Source: Arhodomonas aquaeolei DSM 8974 (GTDB taxonomy: Bacteria > Pseudomonadota > Gammaproteobacteria > Nitrococcales > Nitrococcaceae). Taken from it: a stretch of DNA of 64,000 bases. The notes beneath the pieces were generated by a model. The model ran no database searches and was not told where the DNA came from. It saw only the letters and a list, made by a program, of their open reading frames with translations. The stretch covers positions 97,257 to 161,256 of the forward strand of contig NZ_KB894806.1 of assembly GCF_000374645.1 (NCBI RefSeq), written 5' to 3'. Positions 56,756 through 64,000 of this stretch are shown piece after piece. How positions within the stretch are numbered: position 1 is the first letter of the stretch; each line of letters opens with the position of its first letter. Made by a program: the position numbers and the translations under genes.

Positions 56756-56956
56756 GACCGGGTCGCGGTGGAGTACCCCATCGGCCACCGGCGCCGCCGT
56801 GACGAGGGCATCCCGGTGCTGAAGGACAAGTTCGAGCGGTCGCTCGCCACCCGCTTCGCCCCGAAACAGGCCGGGCGCATCCTTGATGCCTGCGGCGAGC
56901 GCGAGCGCCTGGAGGCGATGCCGGTGCACGAGTTCGTCGACCTCTGGGCGCTGTGA
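56756..56956 (+). pseudogene. Orphan fragment: duplicated 3' end of prpD
   Basis: This segment encodes [21 protein letters not shown] to the end DLWAL and stop, matching the last 66 residues of PrpD. It lacks the rest of the gene. An in-frame reading from an ATG at 56690 has unrelated leading residues and is unlikely to be a real gene. It retains Glu in VEYPIGH, which I remember as the family consensus, whereas the complete prpD has Ala there. The fragment may therefore be the original gene end displaced by an insertion. Confidence 0.85.
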
Positions 56957-57171
56957 CCGCCGTGTTTCCCCGGAGGCTGTCGCCGGCCCGGCGGCGGCCC
57001 CATCGCTCCTCCGCCGGCCAAAAGTCGTCGCGTCCATGCTGTTTATTGACTGGCCCGTCACGCCTGTCGTTAGGGTGGGAACGTACGGATCTGCACGCTA
57101 TTGGCGATGGATAAGCATCACGCACGCTGGTTAAATGTCGACACTACGGGTGTCAGGACCGCGGTGAAGAG

Positions 57172-58899
57172 ATGACCGAACCCGTTGCGGGCGCGGCCAA
57201 GGCACCGACCGGTGTCGCCGGGCTGGACGAGATGACCGGAGGCGGTCTGCCATACGGGCGCGTGACCCTTGTCGAAGGTGGACCGGGTGCCGGCAAGACG
57301 GTGCTTGCGCTCCAGACGCTGGTCAACGGCGCACGGGAGCACGGCGAGCCGGCGATCTTCGTCGCCTTCGAGGAGACCGGCCGGCGCATTGCCGCCAATG
57401 CCGCGACCTTCGGCTGGGACCTCGACGGCCTCCAGGACGACGGCCTGTTCTTTCTCGACGCCCAGCCGGATCCCGGCATGGCACCAGCAGGGGACGTGGA
57501 CCTGGGCGGCATGCTCGCCGCGCTGGACGCGAAGGTGGCGGAGATGGGCGCGCGGCGTGTCGTCTTCGACGCCCTCGATGTCGTGCTCGCGTTCATGGAC
57601 GGGGCCGCCGCGCGCCGTGAGACCTGCCGGCTGCACAACTGGCTGCTCGAGCGCGGGCTCACCTGCATCATCACCGCCAAGGCACCGGGGTATGCCGGCG
57701 TTCCGGGCATGGACGGGCTGGGCTTCATGCAGTTCATGGTCGACTGCAGCATCGAGCTCAGCCATGACACCGTGCAGGGTATCTCCCAGCGCGGTCTGCG
57801 CGTGGTGAAGTTCCGTGGCTCGCGCTTCGAGGAGAATCAGGTCCCGCTGGTGATCGGTGATAGCGGCATGGAGGTGGCCTACGTGCCGCGGCCCGAGGGG
57901 GCGAACGGCCCGGTCTCCAACGAGCGGCTCTCCACCGGTATCCCGCGGCTGGACAGCATGCTCAGCGGCGGCTATCTCCGGCAGGCCGGCGTGCTCATCA
58001 CCGGCGCCCCGGGCACGGCCAAGACGACCCTGTGCGGCGCGTTCGCCGAGGCCGCCTGCCGTAACGGCGAGCGCACCGTGTGGGCGAGCATCGACTCGCC
58101 GCCGGACGAGCTGATGCGCAACCTGTCATCCGTCGGTATCGACCTCGCCTCGCCTGTCTCGGACGGGTCGCTGTCCATCGTACCGGCCCGGGCGATCGCC
58201 GGCAGCGCGGAGATCCACTTCGTTGCGATCCGCAATCACGCGGAGGCGCACGGGGCGAGCTGCGTGATCATCGATCCGGTATCGGCACTGGCCAAATCCG
58301 GCAACACGGCATTCTCACACAGCGTGATCGAACGCCTGGTGGACTGGGCGAAGGGGGCGGGCGTCACACTGCTGTGCACCAGCCTGCTGGACCGGGAGAT
58401 TCCGGAGACGGAGAGCACCCCGCTGCAGATCTCGACCCTCGCGGACACCTGGATCCATCTCAGCTACCGTGTCCAGGGCGGTGAGCGCAATCGCGGCCTG
58501 TCGGTGGTCAAGTCCCGCGGGACCGCCCATTCCGGCCAGGTCCGGGAGCTCCTGCTCGACGACGGCGGCGTCACGCTGGCGGATGTCTACACCGCCGGGG
58601 GCGAGGTCCTGATGGGCACCCTTCGCCGGGAGCAGGAGCAGGCCCGGCGCCTGGAGCGTCAGCGCGCGGCCGACGAACGCGAACGCCAGCGCCTGCGCCT
58701 GGAGGCGGAGACCGCGGAGCTCGACGCCCGTATCCGTCACCTGGAGCGCGAGCGCGAGTACAAACAGGCGGAGCAACGCACCGTGACCCGGCAGGACGCC
58801 GAGGTCGACCGGGAGCGCGACGCCATGCGCCGGGAACGCGGCCGCTGGCGTCACGCCGACCGGGATGACCACGCCGGGACTGTCGGCGATGACGGCTGA
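57172..58899 (+). CDS. kaiC: KaiC-like circadian clock/RecA-superfamily ATPase
   Basis: The 575-residue protein has tandem KaiC domains. CI has Walker A GGPGAGKT (36-43) and the paired glutamates FVAFEET (Glu67, Glu68). CII has a variant P-loop GAPGTAKT (278-285, Ala for Gly before Lys), and at the catalytic EE position reads SIDS (Asp308, Ser309). The autophosphorylation pair Ser421-Thr422 is kept in QISTLADTW. The last 90 residues are an Arg/Glu-rich coiled coil not seen in cyanobacterial KaiC. It heads a kaiC-kaiB-GGDEF/EAL operon with no kaiA, so it is probably a signalling or stress ATPase. Confidence 0.9.
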   Translation: MTEPVAGAAKAPTGVAGLDEMTGGGLPYGRVTLVEGGPGAGKTVLALQTLVNGAREHGEPAIFVAFEETGRRIAANAATFGWDLDGLQDDGLFFLDAQPDPGMAPAGDVDLGGMLAALDAKVAEMGARRVVFDALDVVLAFMDGAAARRETCRLHNWLLERGLTCIITAKAPGYAGVPGMDGLGFMQFMVDCSIELSHDTVQGISQRGLRVVKFRGSRFEENQVPLVIGDSGMEVAYVPRPEGANGPVSNERLSTGIPRLDSMLSGGYLRQAGVLITGAPGTAKTTLCGAFAEAACRNGERTVWASIDSPPDELMRNLSSVGIDLASPVSDGSLSIVPARAIAGSAEIHFVAIRNHAEAHGASCVIIDPVSALAKSGNTAFSHSVIERLVDWAKGAGVTLLCTSLLDREIPETESTPLQISTLADTWIHLSYRVQGGERNRGLSVVKSRGTAHSGQVRELLLDDGGVTLADVYTAGGEVLMGTLRREQEQARRLERQRAADERERQRLRLEAETAELDARIRHLEREREYKQAEQRTVTRQDAEVDRERDAMRRERGRWRHADRDDHAGTVGDDG

Positions 58900-59179
58900 C
58901 GCCCTCTCACTGCGGCTGTACGTGGCCGGCGATGGCCCCAATTCCCGGGAGGCGATCGCCAATCTGGAGGCCATACGCCGTGACTACCTCGCCGTCCCCT
59001 GCGAGGTCGAGATCATCGATGTCTTCGAGACGCCCCAGCGTGCGCTGGAGGAAGGCGTCCTGCTCACGCCCATGCTGGTGGTCGAGCGGGCCGGATCCCG
59101 TGAAATGATCGTCGGATCGCTTTCGGAGCCGGGCCGTGTGCTGGCGCGGATCGGTCTCGGCAGAGGTGCCGGGCCATGA
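58889..59179 (+). CDS. kaiB: KaiB-like protein
   Basis: The 96-residue protein starts MTADALSLRLYVAGDGPNSREAIANLEAI and contains EVEIIDVFETPQRALEEGVLLTPMLVVE and GSLSEPGRVLARIGL, the KaiB thioredoxin-like pattern (LYVAG, PNS, D-x-x-x-x-P, TPTL-like). A start 8 codons upstream at 58865 is also possible. Its start lies inside the end of kaiC and its stop overlaps the next gene by 4 bp. Confidence 0.88.
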   Translation: MTADALSLRLYVAGDGPNSREAIANLEAIRRDYLAVPCEVEIIDVFETPQRALEEGVLLTPMLVVERAGSREMIVGSLSEPGRVLARIGLGRGAGP

Positions 59180-62100
59180 GTACCGGAGATCCGGACAGCG
59201 GGCAATCGCCGACGGGCGGGTATCTCGAGCTCGTCCAGACCCTTCAGGATACTCACCGGCGGTTGCAGGAGCTTACCGGCGGCGAGGTGGACGCGGTCCT
59301 GGGGCCCGCCGGTACACCGCTGCTGCTCACCGATGCCCAGTCCCGGCTGCGGGCCAGCGAGGCCGCCCAGCGCCGGCTCGCGGAGCGCCTGACCGCGACC
59401 CTGGAGAGCATCACGGACGCCTTCTTCACCCTGGACCGCGACTTCCGGTTCACCTACGTCAACGGCGAGGCCGAGCGCGTCCTCGGCCGCTCCCGGGACG
59501 ACCTGCTCGCACGGGTGATCCGGGACATAGAGGGCCTGAACGACGAAACCTTCACCGAGGCGTTCCAGCGGGCCTTCGATTTGCAGGCGGCGGTGTCGTT
59601 CGAGGCCCGCTTCCATCCCCCTGGCCTGTGGCTGGACGTTCGGGCCTACCCGGCGCCGGACGGGCTGACCGTCTACCTGCGGGATACCACCGAGCGTCAT
59701 CGCGAGCGCCGGCGCCTGGAGTTCCTGGAGACCGCCGTGGCCCGGCTGAACGACGTCGTGGTCATCACCGAGGCCGATCCATCGACGGGCCGGGGCTCCC
59801 GGATCGTGTTCGTCAACGAGGCCTTCGAGCGGGTGACCGGTTATTCTCCGGAGTCGGTGCTTGGCCGGGTGACGTGGGACCTGCTGGGGCCGCGGATTTC
59901 GGACGAGTCGCGTGCGCGCATACGTGCGGCGCTGGAGCGGGGGGAGTCCGCCGGCGAGGAGCTGCTCAGCCATACCCGTAACGGCGAGCCGTACTGGGTG
60001 GAGCTGCGTGTTGTCCCGCTGCTGGGCCCCGGGGGCCGGCCGACGCATTTCGTTGCCGTCATGCGCGACGTCAGCGACCGCAAGCGTGCCCAGCTCGCCC
60101 GGGAGCGTTCCAACCGGGCACTGCGCCTGCTCAGCCGCTGCAACCGTGCGGTTATTCGTGCTGCTGACGAGCGGCGGCTGCTCGACACGGTGTGCCGCCT
60201 TGCCATCGAGATCGGCGGCTATCTGGTGGCGTGGGTGGGTACCGTCGATGATCCCGCCGCGGAAGGGGCTCAGCCCGTCGCCTGGCACGCCGCCGGCGAC
60301 GGCGGGCTCGACGAGGACGCGATTCATGCCCTGCACGCCGGCGAGCATCCCGTGTCCGGCGCGCTGGGCACGGATCACGTCGTCGCCTGCCTGCCCCTGC
60401 GCAGCGGCGGGCGCAATCTGGCCGTGCTGGGGCTGGTGACGACCACGGCACGCCCGCTGGAGGCGGAAGAGCTGCAGCTGCTCGGCGAGCTCGCCGACAA
60501 TCTCGCCTTCGGGATCGAGTCGCTGCGTACCCGCGAGCGCGAGGACCGCCTGCAGGACGCCGTTTTCCGTATTGCCGCGGCGGTCTCGGCGCGAACGGGC
60601 CACGAGTTCTTCGAGCGGCTGGTGCGCACCATGACCGAGGTGCTCGGTGCGGATGCCGGCTACATCGCCCGTTGCCTGCCCGAGGATCCCTCCCGGGTGT
60701 ACAGCGTCGCCGGCCACTGTGACGGCCGGCCCGCGGAGCCGCTGAGTTACGCCCTCGGCGGCACGCCCTGTGCGGTCAACCTGGAGCAGTCCTACTGCGT
60801 CGTGACCGACCGTGTGGCCGAGCGTTTCCCCGAGGACACCCTGCTCGCGGACATGGGGGCGCGGGGCTACGTCGGCGAGCGCCTGGGCAACACCGCGGGC
60901 GAGAACCTGGGCGTGCTCTACGTGATCTACCGGCGCCCGGTCCAGGATCCCGAGTTCGTCAGCTCGACGCTGCGCATCTTCGCCGCCGGTGCCGCCGCGG
61001 AGCTGGAGCGGCTCGAGGCGGACAGCCGCATCCGCGAGCAGGCGATGCTGCTGGAGCATACCCGCGATGCCATCCTCCTGACGGACGCCCGGGACCGCAT
61101 CCGCTACTGGAACCGGGGTGCCGAGCAGACCTACGGCTGGTCCGCCTCGGAGGTGATCGGCCGTTCCGCCGCCGAGGTCCTGCGCGTGCCGCCGGACGCC
61201 TACGGCGACGCCCGCGGGCGCGTCCGCGAGGAGGGCTACTGGAGCGGCGAGCTGGACCAGCATACCCGCGGTGGGCGGCACATCGTGGTCGAGTCGCACT
61301 GGTCGCTGGCCGGCGAGGACAGCGGCGGCAGCGTCCTGCAGATCGGCAGCGACATCACCCAGCGCAAGGCCAGTGAGCGGCGGATCCAGCAGCTCGCGTT
61401 CTACGACGAGATCACCGGGCTGCCCAACCGTGCGCTGTTCATGGACCGGCTGACGGTCAGCCTCGCCGGTCTCCGCCGCGGCGGCAGCTCCCTGGCCCTG
61501 CTGTTCCTCGACCTCAACCGTTTCAAGGAGATCAACGACCGCCAGGGGCACGCCGCGGGGGATCGCGTGCTCGTGGAGGTGGCGCAGCGTTTCCGCAACA
61601 CCCTGCGCGCCAACGAGACCCTGGCCCGGCTCGGTGGCGACGAGTTCGTGGTCATCGCCGAGGACGCCGACGAGGCCGCTGCGACCCGTATCGCCGAGCG
61701 TCTGGTGGACGCCCTTGGGCAGCCACTGACGGTGGACGGGCGCAGCATCCCCGTGGAAGTGAGCATCGGCATCGCGCTCGCGCCCCGGGACGGGGACACG
61801 GCGGACGAGCTGCTCATGCACACCGATATCGCCATGTACCGGGCCAAGCGCGGCAGCATCGAGTACAGCGTCTACGAGCCGCACATGAGCCGCGAGCTCG
61901 ACGATTTCCTGTCCCTGGCTGAACGCCTGGACCAGGCGCTTAAAAACGACGTCCTCCAGCTCTATTACCAGCCGCAGGTCGCCCTGGACACCGGTGAACT
62001 CATCGGTGCCGAGGTGCTGCTGCGCTGGTACGACGAGGACTGGGGCTGGGTGAATCCCGGGCGTGCGGTGAGTACCGCCGAGGAGCGGCGTATGATGGGC

Positions 62101-62670
62101 CGGCTCGGCGACTGGGTGATGCGCACCGCCTGCGGCCAGCTCGCGCAATGGCGCAGCCGAGGGGTGGCGCTGCCGCCGGAGCTGTCCATCAACGTCTCCG
62201 CGCAGCAGCTCGAGCACGCCGGTGTGGCCGAGCAGTTCGCCCGCCATGCCCGCGGGGCCGGGCTGGCGGCGTCGGCCATCCGCCTGGAGCTCACGGAGAC
62301 CGCGATCGCCAGCGATCCGGACCATGCCGTGGAGATCACGGCGGCCCTGCGCGAGGCGGGATTCACGCTGTGCATCGACGATTTCGGCACCGGCTACTCG
62401 TCGCTGGCCTATCTCAAGCGCTTCCCGGTGGACATGCTCAAGATCGACCTGTCCTTCGTCCGCGACATGCTGGTCAGCGAGAGCGATCACGCCATCGTCG
62501 CGACCATAATCGCCATGGCGCGCAACCTCGGCCTGACCACCCTCGCCGAGGGCGTGGAGGAGGCGGAGCAGGCCCGCGCGCTCGCGTCACTGGGCTGTGA
62601 ATTCGCCCAGGGCTACTACTACGGCCGGCCGATGCCGGCGGACGAATTCGCGCGGGCATGGCTGCGCTGA
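59176..62670 (+). CDS. Multisensor PAS/GAF diguanylate cyclase-phosphodiesterase
   Basis: The 1164-residue cytoplasmic protein has two N-terminal PAS domains (about 70-170 and 190-310, the second with GRVTWDLLGPRISDE and a PAC end), two GAF-like regions (about 315-460 and 470-620), a third PAS (about 625-735), GGDEF (motif GGDEF at 820-824) and EAL (EVLLR at 946-950, DDFGTGYSSLAYLKRFPVD). GGDEF appears intact; the inhibitory site reads R-A-N-E rather than RxxD. It makes or degrades cyclic-di-GMP. Coupling to kaiCB by a 4-bp overlap resembles kaiBC operons described in other gammaproteobacteria such as Legionella. Confidence 0.92.
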   Translation: MSTGDPDSGQSPTGGYLELVQTLQDTHRRLQELTGGEVDAVLGPAGTPLLLTDAQSRLRASEAAQRRLAERLTATLESITDAFFTLDRDFRFTYVNGEAERVLGRSRDDLLARVIRDIEGLNDETFTEAFQRAFDLQAAVSFEARFHPPGLWLDVRAYPAPDGLTVYLRDTTERHRERRRLEFLETAVARLNDVVVITEADPSTGRGSRIVFVNEAFERVTGYSPESVLGRVTWDLLGPRISDESRARIRAALERGESAGEELLSHTRNGEPYWVELRVVPLLGPGGRPTHFVAVMRDVSDRKRAQLARERSNRALRLLSRCNRAVIRAADERRLLDTVCRLAIEIGGYLVAWVGTVDDPAAEGAQPVAWHAAGDGGLDEDAIHALHAGEHPVSGALGTDHVVACLPLRSGGRNLAVLGLVTTTARPLEAEELQLLGELADNLAFGIESLRTREREDRLQDAVFRIAAAVSARTGHEFFERLVRTMTEVLGADAGYIARCLPEDPSRVYSVAGHCDGRPAEPLSYALGGTPCAVNLEQSYCVVTDRVAERFPEDTLLADMGARGYVGERLGNTAGENLGVLYVIYRRPVQDPEFVSSTLRIFAAGAAAELERLEADSRIREQAMLLEHTRDAILLTDARDRIRYWNRGAEQTYGWSASEVIGRSAAEVLRVPPDAYGDARGRVREEGYWSGELDQHTRGGRHIVVESHWSLAGEDSGGSVLQIGSDITQRKASERRIQQLAFYDEITGLPNRALFMDRLTVSLAGLRRGGSSLALLFLDLNRFKEINDRQGHAAGDRVLVEVAQRFRNTLRANETLARLGGDEFVVIAEDADEAAATRIAERLVDALGQPLTVDGRSIPVEVSIGIALAPRDGDTADELLMHTDIAMYRAKRGSIEYSVYEPHMSRELDDFLSLAERLDQALKNDVLQLYYQPQVALDTGELIGAEVLLRWYDEDWGWVNPGRAVSTAEERRMMGRLGDWVMRTACGQLAQWRSRGVALPPELSINVSAQQLEHAGVAEQFARHARGAGLAASAIRLELTETAIASDPDHAVEITAALREAGFTLCIDDFGTGYSSLAYLKRFPVDMLKIDLSFVRDMLVSESDHAIVATIIAMARNLGLTTLAEGVEEAEQARALASLGCEFAQGYYYGRPMPADEFARAWLR

Positions 62671-62741
62671 GGTGTCTCCCTTGACGCCCCGTTCCCGGCC
62701 CCGCATCTTTTGCCCTTTCGCGTTGCTCTGACGGCGTAGGC

Positions 62742-63518
62742 ATGAACTGGATTGGCAAGATCATCGGAGCCGTTTTCGGCTACATGGCGGGCGGCATTCT
62801 CGGTGCGCTGGTGGGGCTGGCGCTCGGGCACTGGTTCGACCGCGGGCTCGCGCGGGCGCGCATGGCCTCGGGCGGCAACGACCCGCGGGCGGTGTTCTTC
62901 CGCACCACGTTCACCGTCATGGGCCACATCTGCAAGGCGGACGGTCGCGTCTCCCAGGCGGAGATCGCCGCCGCCGAGCAGGTAATGAACCGTATGCGGC
63001 TGTCGCAGACGCAGCGCCGCCAGGCCATCGAGTACTTCAACCAGGGCAAGTCGACGGAGTTCGATCTCGATTCCGCGCTCGCGGAGTTCCGCCAGGCGTG
63101 TCGCGGACGCATGAACCTGGTGCGCATCTTCCTGGAGATCCAGATCCAGGCGGCGATGGCGGACGGTGCCCTCGGCGACGCCGAGGCCCGGGTGCTCAAG
63201 CGCATCGCCCTGCACTTCGGTATCTCGGAGGCGGACTTCGAGCGGCTGGTGGCCTTCCTCGCCGGCGGCTACCAGCGCAGCCACGCCAGCCAGGCCGGCC
63301 GGGATCCGCTGCCCGAGGCCTATCGTGAGCTCGGTGTGAGCGAGGATGCCAGCGACGCCGAGGTCAAGCGCGCCTACCGCAAGCTCATGAGCGAGCACCA
63401 CCCGGACAAGCTCGTCTCCAAGGGCCTGCCCGAGGAGATGATCGACGTCGCCAAGGAGCGCACCCAGGAGATCCAGGCCGCGTACGATACCATCCGCCGC
63501 GCCCGCGGACTGAAGTGA
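62742..63518 (+). CDS. djlA: DnaJ-like co-chaperone DjlA
   Basis: The 258-residue protein has an N-terminal glycine-rich membrane helix (IIGAVFGYMAGGILGALVGLALGHWFD), a TerB-like helical domain (FFRTTFTVMGHICKADGRVSQAEI to about residue 165) and a C-terminal J domain with AYRELGVSEDASDAEVKRAYRKLMSEHHPDKL. This is the DjlA order, anchoring the J domain at the inner membrane to stimulate DnaK. It follows the GGDEF/EAL gene by 71 bp. Confidence 0.94.
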   Translation: MNWIGKIIGAVFGYMAGGILGALVGLALGHWFDRGLARARMASGGNDPRAVFFRTTFTVMGHICKADGRVSQAEIAAAEQVMNRMRLSQTQRRQAIEYFNQGKSTEFDLDSALAEFRQACRGRMNLVRIFLEIQIQAAMADGALGDAEARVLKRIALHFGISEADFERLVAFLAGGYQRSHASQAGRDPLPEAYRELGVSEDASDAEVKRAYRKLMSEHHPDKLVSKGLPEEMIDVAKERTQEIQAAYDTIRRARGLK

Positions 63519-63833
63519 CCGCCATCCGGCCCTGATTCCGCCGGTTCCCGGCGTTCCGGGGCCGGCCAGGGGTCTGTCGGTTGCCTTCGAGCGGCCGACC
63601 TACAGCGCACGGTGGTGCGTAAGCCAGGGCGTTGTGATCCCGGGTAAATACCGTCCCGCGTATCAAGCGATTTGCGGGTATTGGGTGTCTGGTCCTTGAT
63701 GACGCTGAAACGGATGGAGACGGGCTTGCGTAAGTAGTGTGCGGAATTATGTGCACAAGCTAGAGCGAGGTGAGCGGCCATGGTATTCGGGTTGGTTGAC
63801 CGACCACCTGAATCCCCTTGGGAGGGCGAAGCC
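63519..63833 (+). other. djlA 3' flank and probable left end of an IS256-family element
   Basis: No gene is seen in this 315-bp stretch. The segment GTGTGCGGAATTATGTGCACA near 63738-63758 resembles the terminal inverted repeat style of IS256-family elements and lies about 75-95 bp before the transposase start. The right end lies outside the window, so the repeat cannot be confirmed. Confidence 0.4.
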
Positions 63834-64000
63834 ATGGCCACTCACACTCGAAAGGCTACTGCGAGCGGCGAGGCGCTGGAAGCATTACTTGGCGAGGATC
63901 GGGATCTGCTGCGGGCGCTGGTGCACGAGACGGTGCAGCAGGCGCTGGAGGCGCAGATGCAGGAGTGTCTCAAGGCCGCGCCTGGCGAGCGTACCGAGGC
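63834..64000 (+). mobile_element. IS256-family transposase, N-terminal part (runs off window)
   Basis: The reading frame from the ATG at 63834, with GGGAGG upstream, encodes 55 residues before the window edge. The pattern LLGEDRDLLRALVHETVQQALEAQMQECLKAAPGERTE matches the conserved N-terminus of IS256-family (mutator-type) transposases, where E-A-x-M-x-E-x-L-x-A...R-T-E is typical. The catalytic DDE residues lie outside the window. Confidence 0.75.

Noticed and set aside
56690..56956. Stand-alone 88-residue gene
   Set aside because: Only the part from 56756 matches PrpD; the first 22 residues are unrelated, so it is a fragment.
58984..62490. Minus-strand 1168-residue frame opposite the GGDEF/EAL gene
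   Set aside because: It is an antisense shadow with no domain similarity.

Overview
The window is GC-rich chromosomal DNA of a gammaproteobacterium. The E1 type AceE, the clusters def-fmt-rsmB-ntrYX-trkAH, hisBHAFIE-tatABC and sucAB-lpdA, and the acidic, Glu/Asp-rich proteins suggest a halophilic or haloalkaliphilic Ectothiorhodospiraceae/Halorhodospira-like lineage. This placement is an inference from gene content; no rRNA gene is present.

Layout. 1-31.8 kb is mostly housekeeping: the 5' end of aceE, hemF, mobA, tsaC, topA, smg, dprA and a LysM protein on the minus strand; then def, fmt, rsmB, a DUF4390 gene, ntrY-ntrX, trkA, trkH, a TPR gene and a phasin-like gene on the plus strand; a structured, gene-free stretch with a strong minus-strand terminator (19.5-20.0 kb); dtd, the his operon, tatABC, and sucA-sucB-lpdA. 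32.0-39.25 kb is a propionate (2-methylcitrate) operon, prpB-prpC-acnD-prpF. It is interrupted by a DUF559 gene embedded in REP-like palindromes and a 62-64 bp tandem array.

39.2-43.3 kb is a clearly foreign, AT-richer island with two overlapping reverse transcriptase genes that look like a type 3 defence-associated reverse transcriptase system (Drt3a/UG3 plus Drt3b/UG8). Beside them, on the same strand, lies a 312-bp structured non-coding stretch carrying a CACACAC tract. This is the best candidate for an unusual system here. 43.3-54.6 kb is a catabolic cluster: tripartite tricarboxylate transporter genes tctA/tctB and the divergent tctC, lower homoprotocatechuate-type enzymes (HpaG1, HpaG2, HpaH, HpaI), an IclR regulator with two matching 15-bp operators, a flavin reductase, a RidA protein, an amidohydrolase and a PrpD orthologue.

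54.4-57.0 kb holds an AbiEi/AbiEii type IV toxin-antitoxin pair flanked by two copies of the last 201 bp of prpD. 57.2-62.7 kb is a KaiC-KaiB-PAS/GAF/GGDEF/EAL operon without kaiA, followed by djlA. The window ends inside an IS256-family transposase gene.

Working together: AceE, SucAB-Lpd and the prp genes form central carbon and propionate metabolism; NtrYX precedes the Trk potassium uptake genes, which fits a salt-adapted cell; three separate insertions (REP/DUF559, DRT3, AbiE) all sit at or near prp genes, so the prp and catabolic segment behaves as an accessory-gene hotspot.
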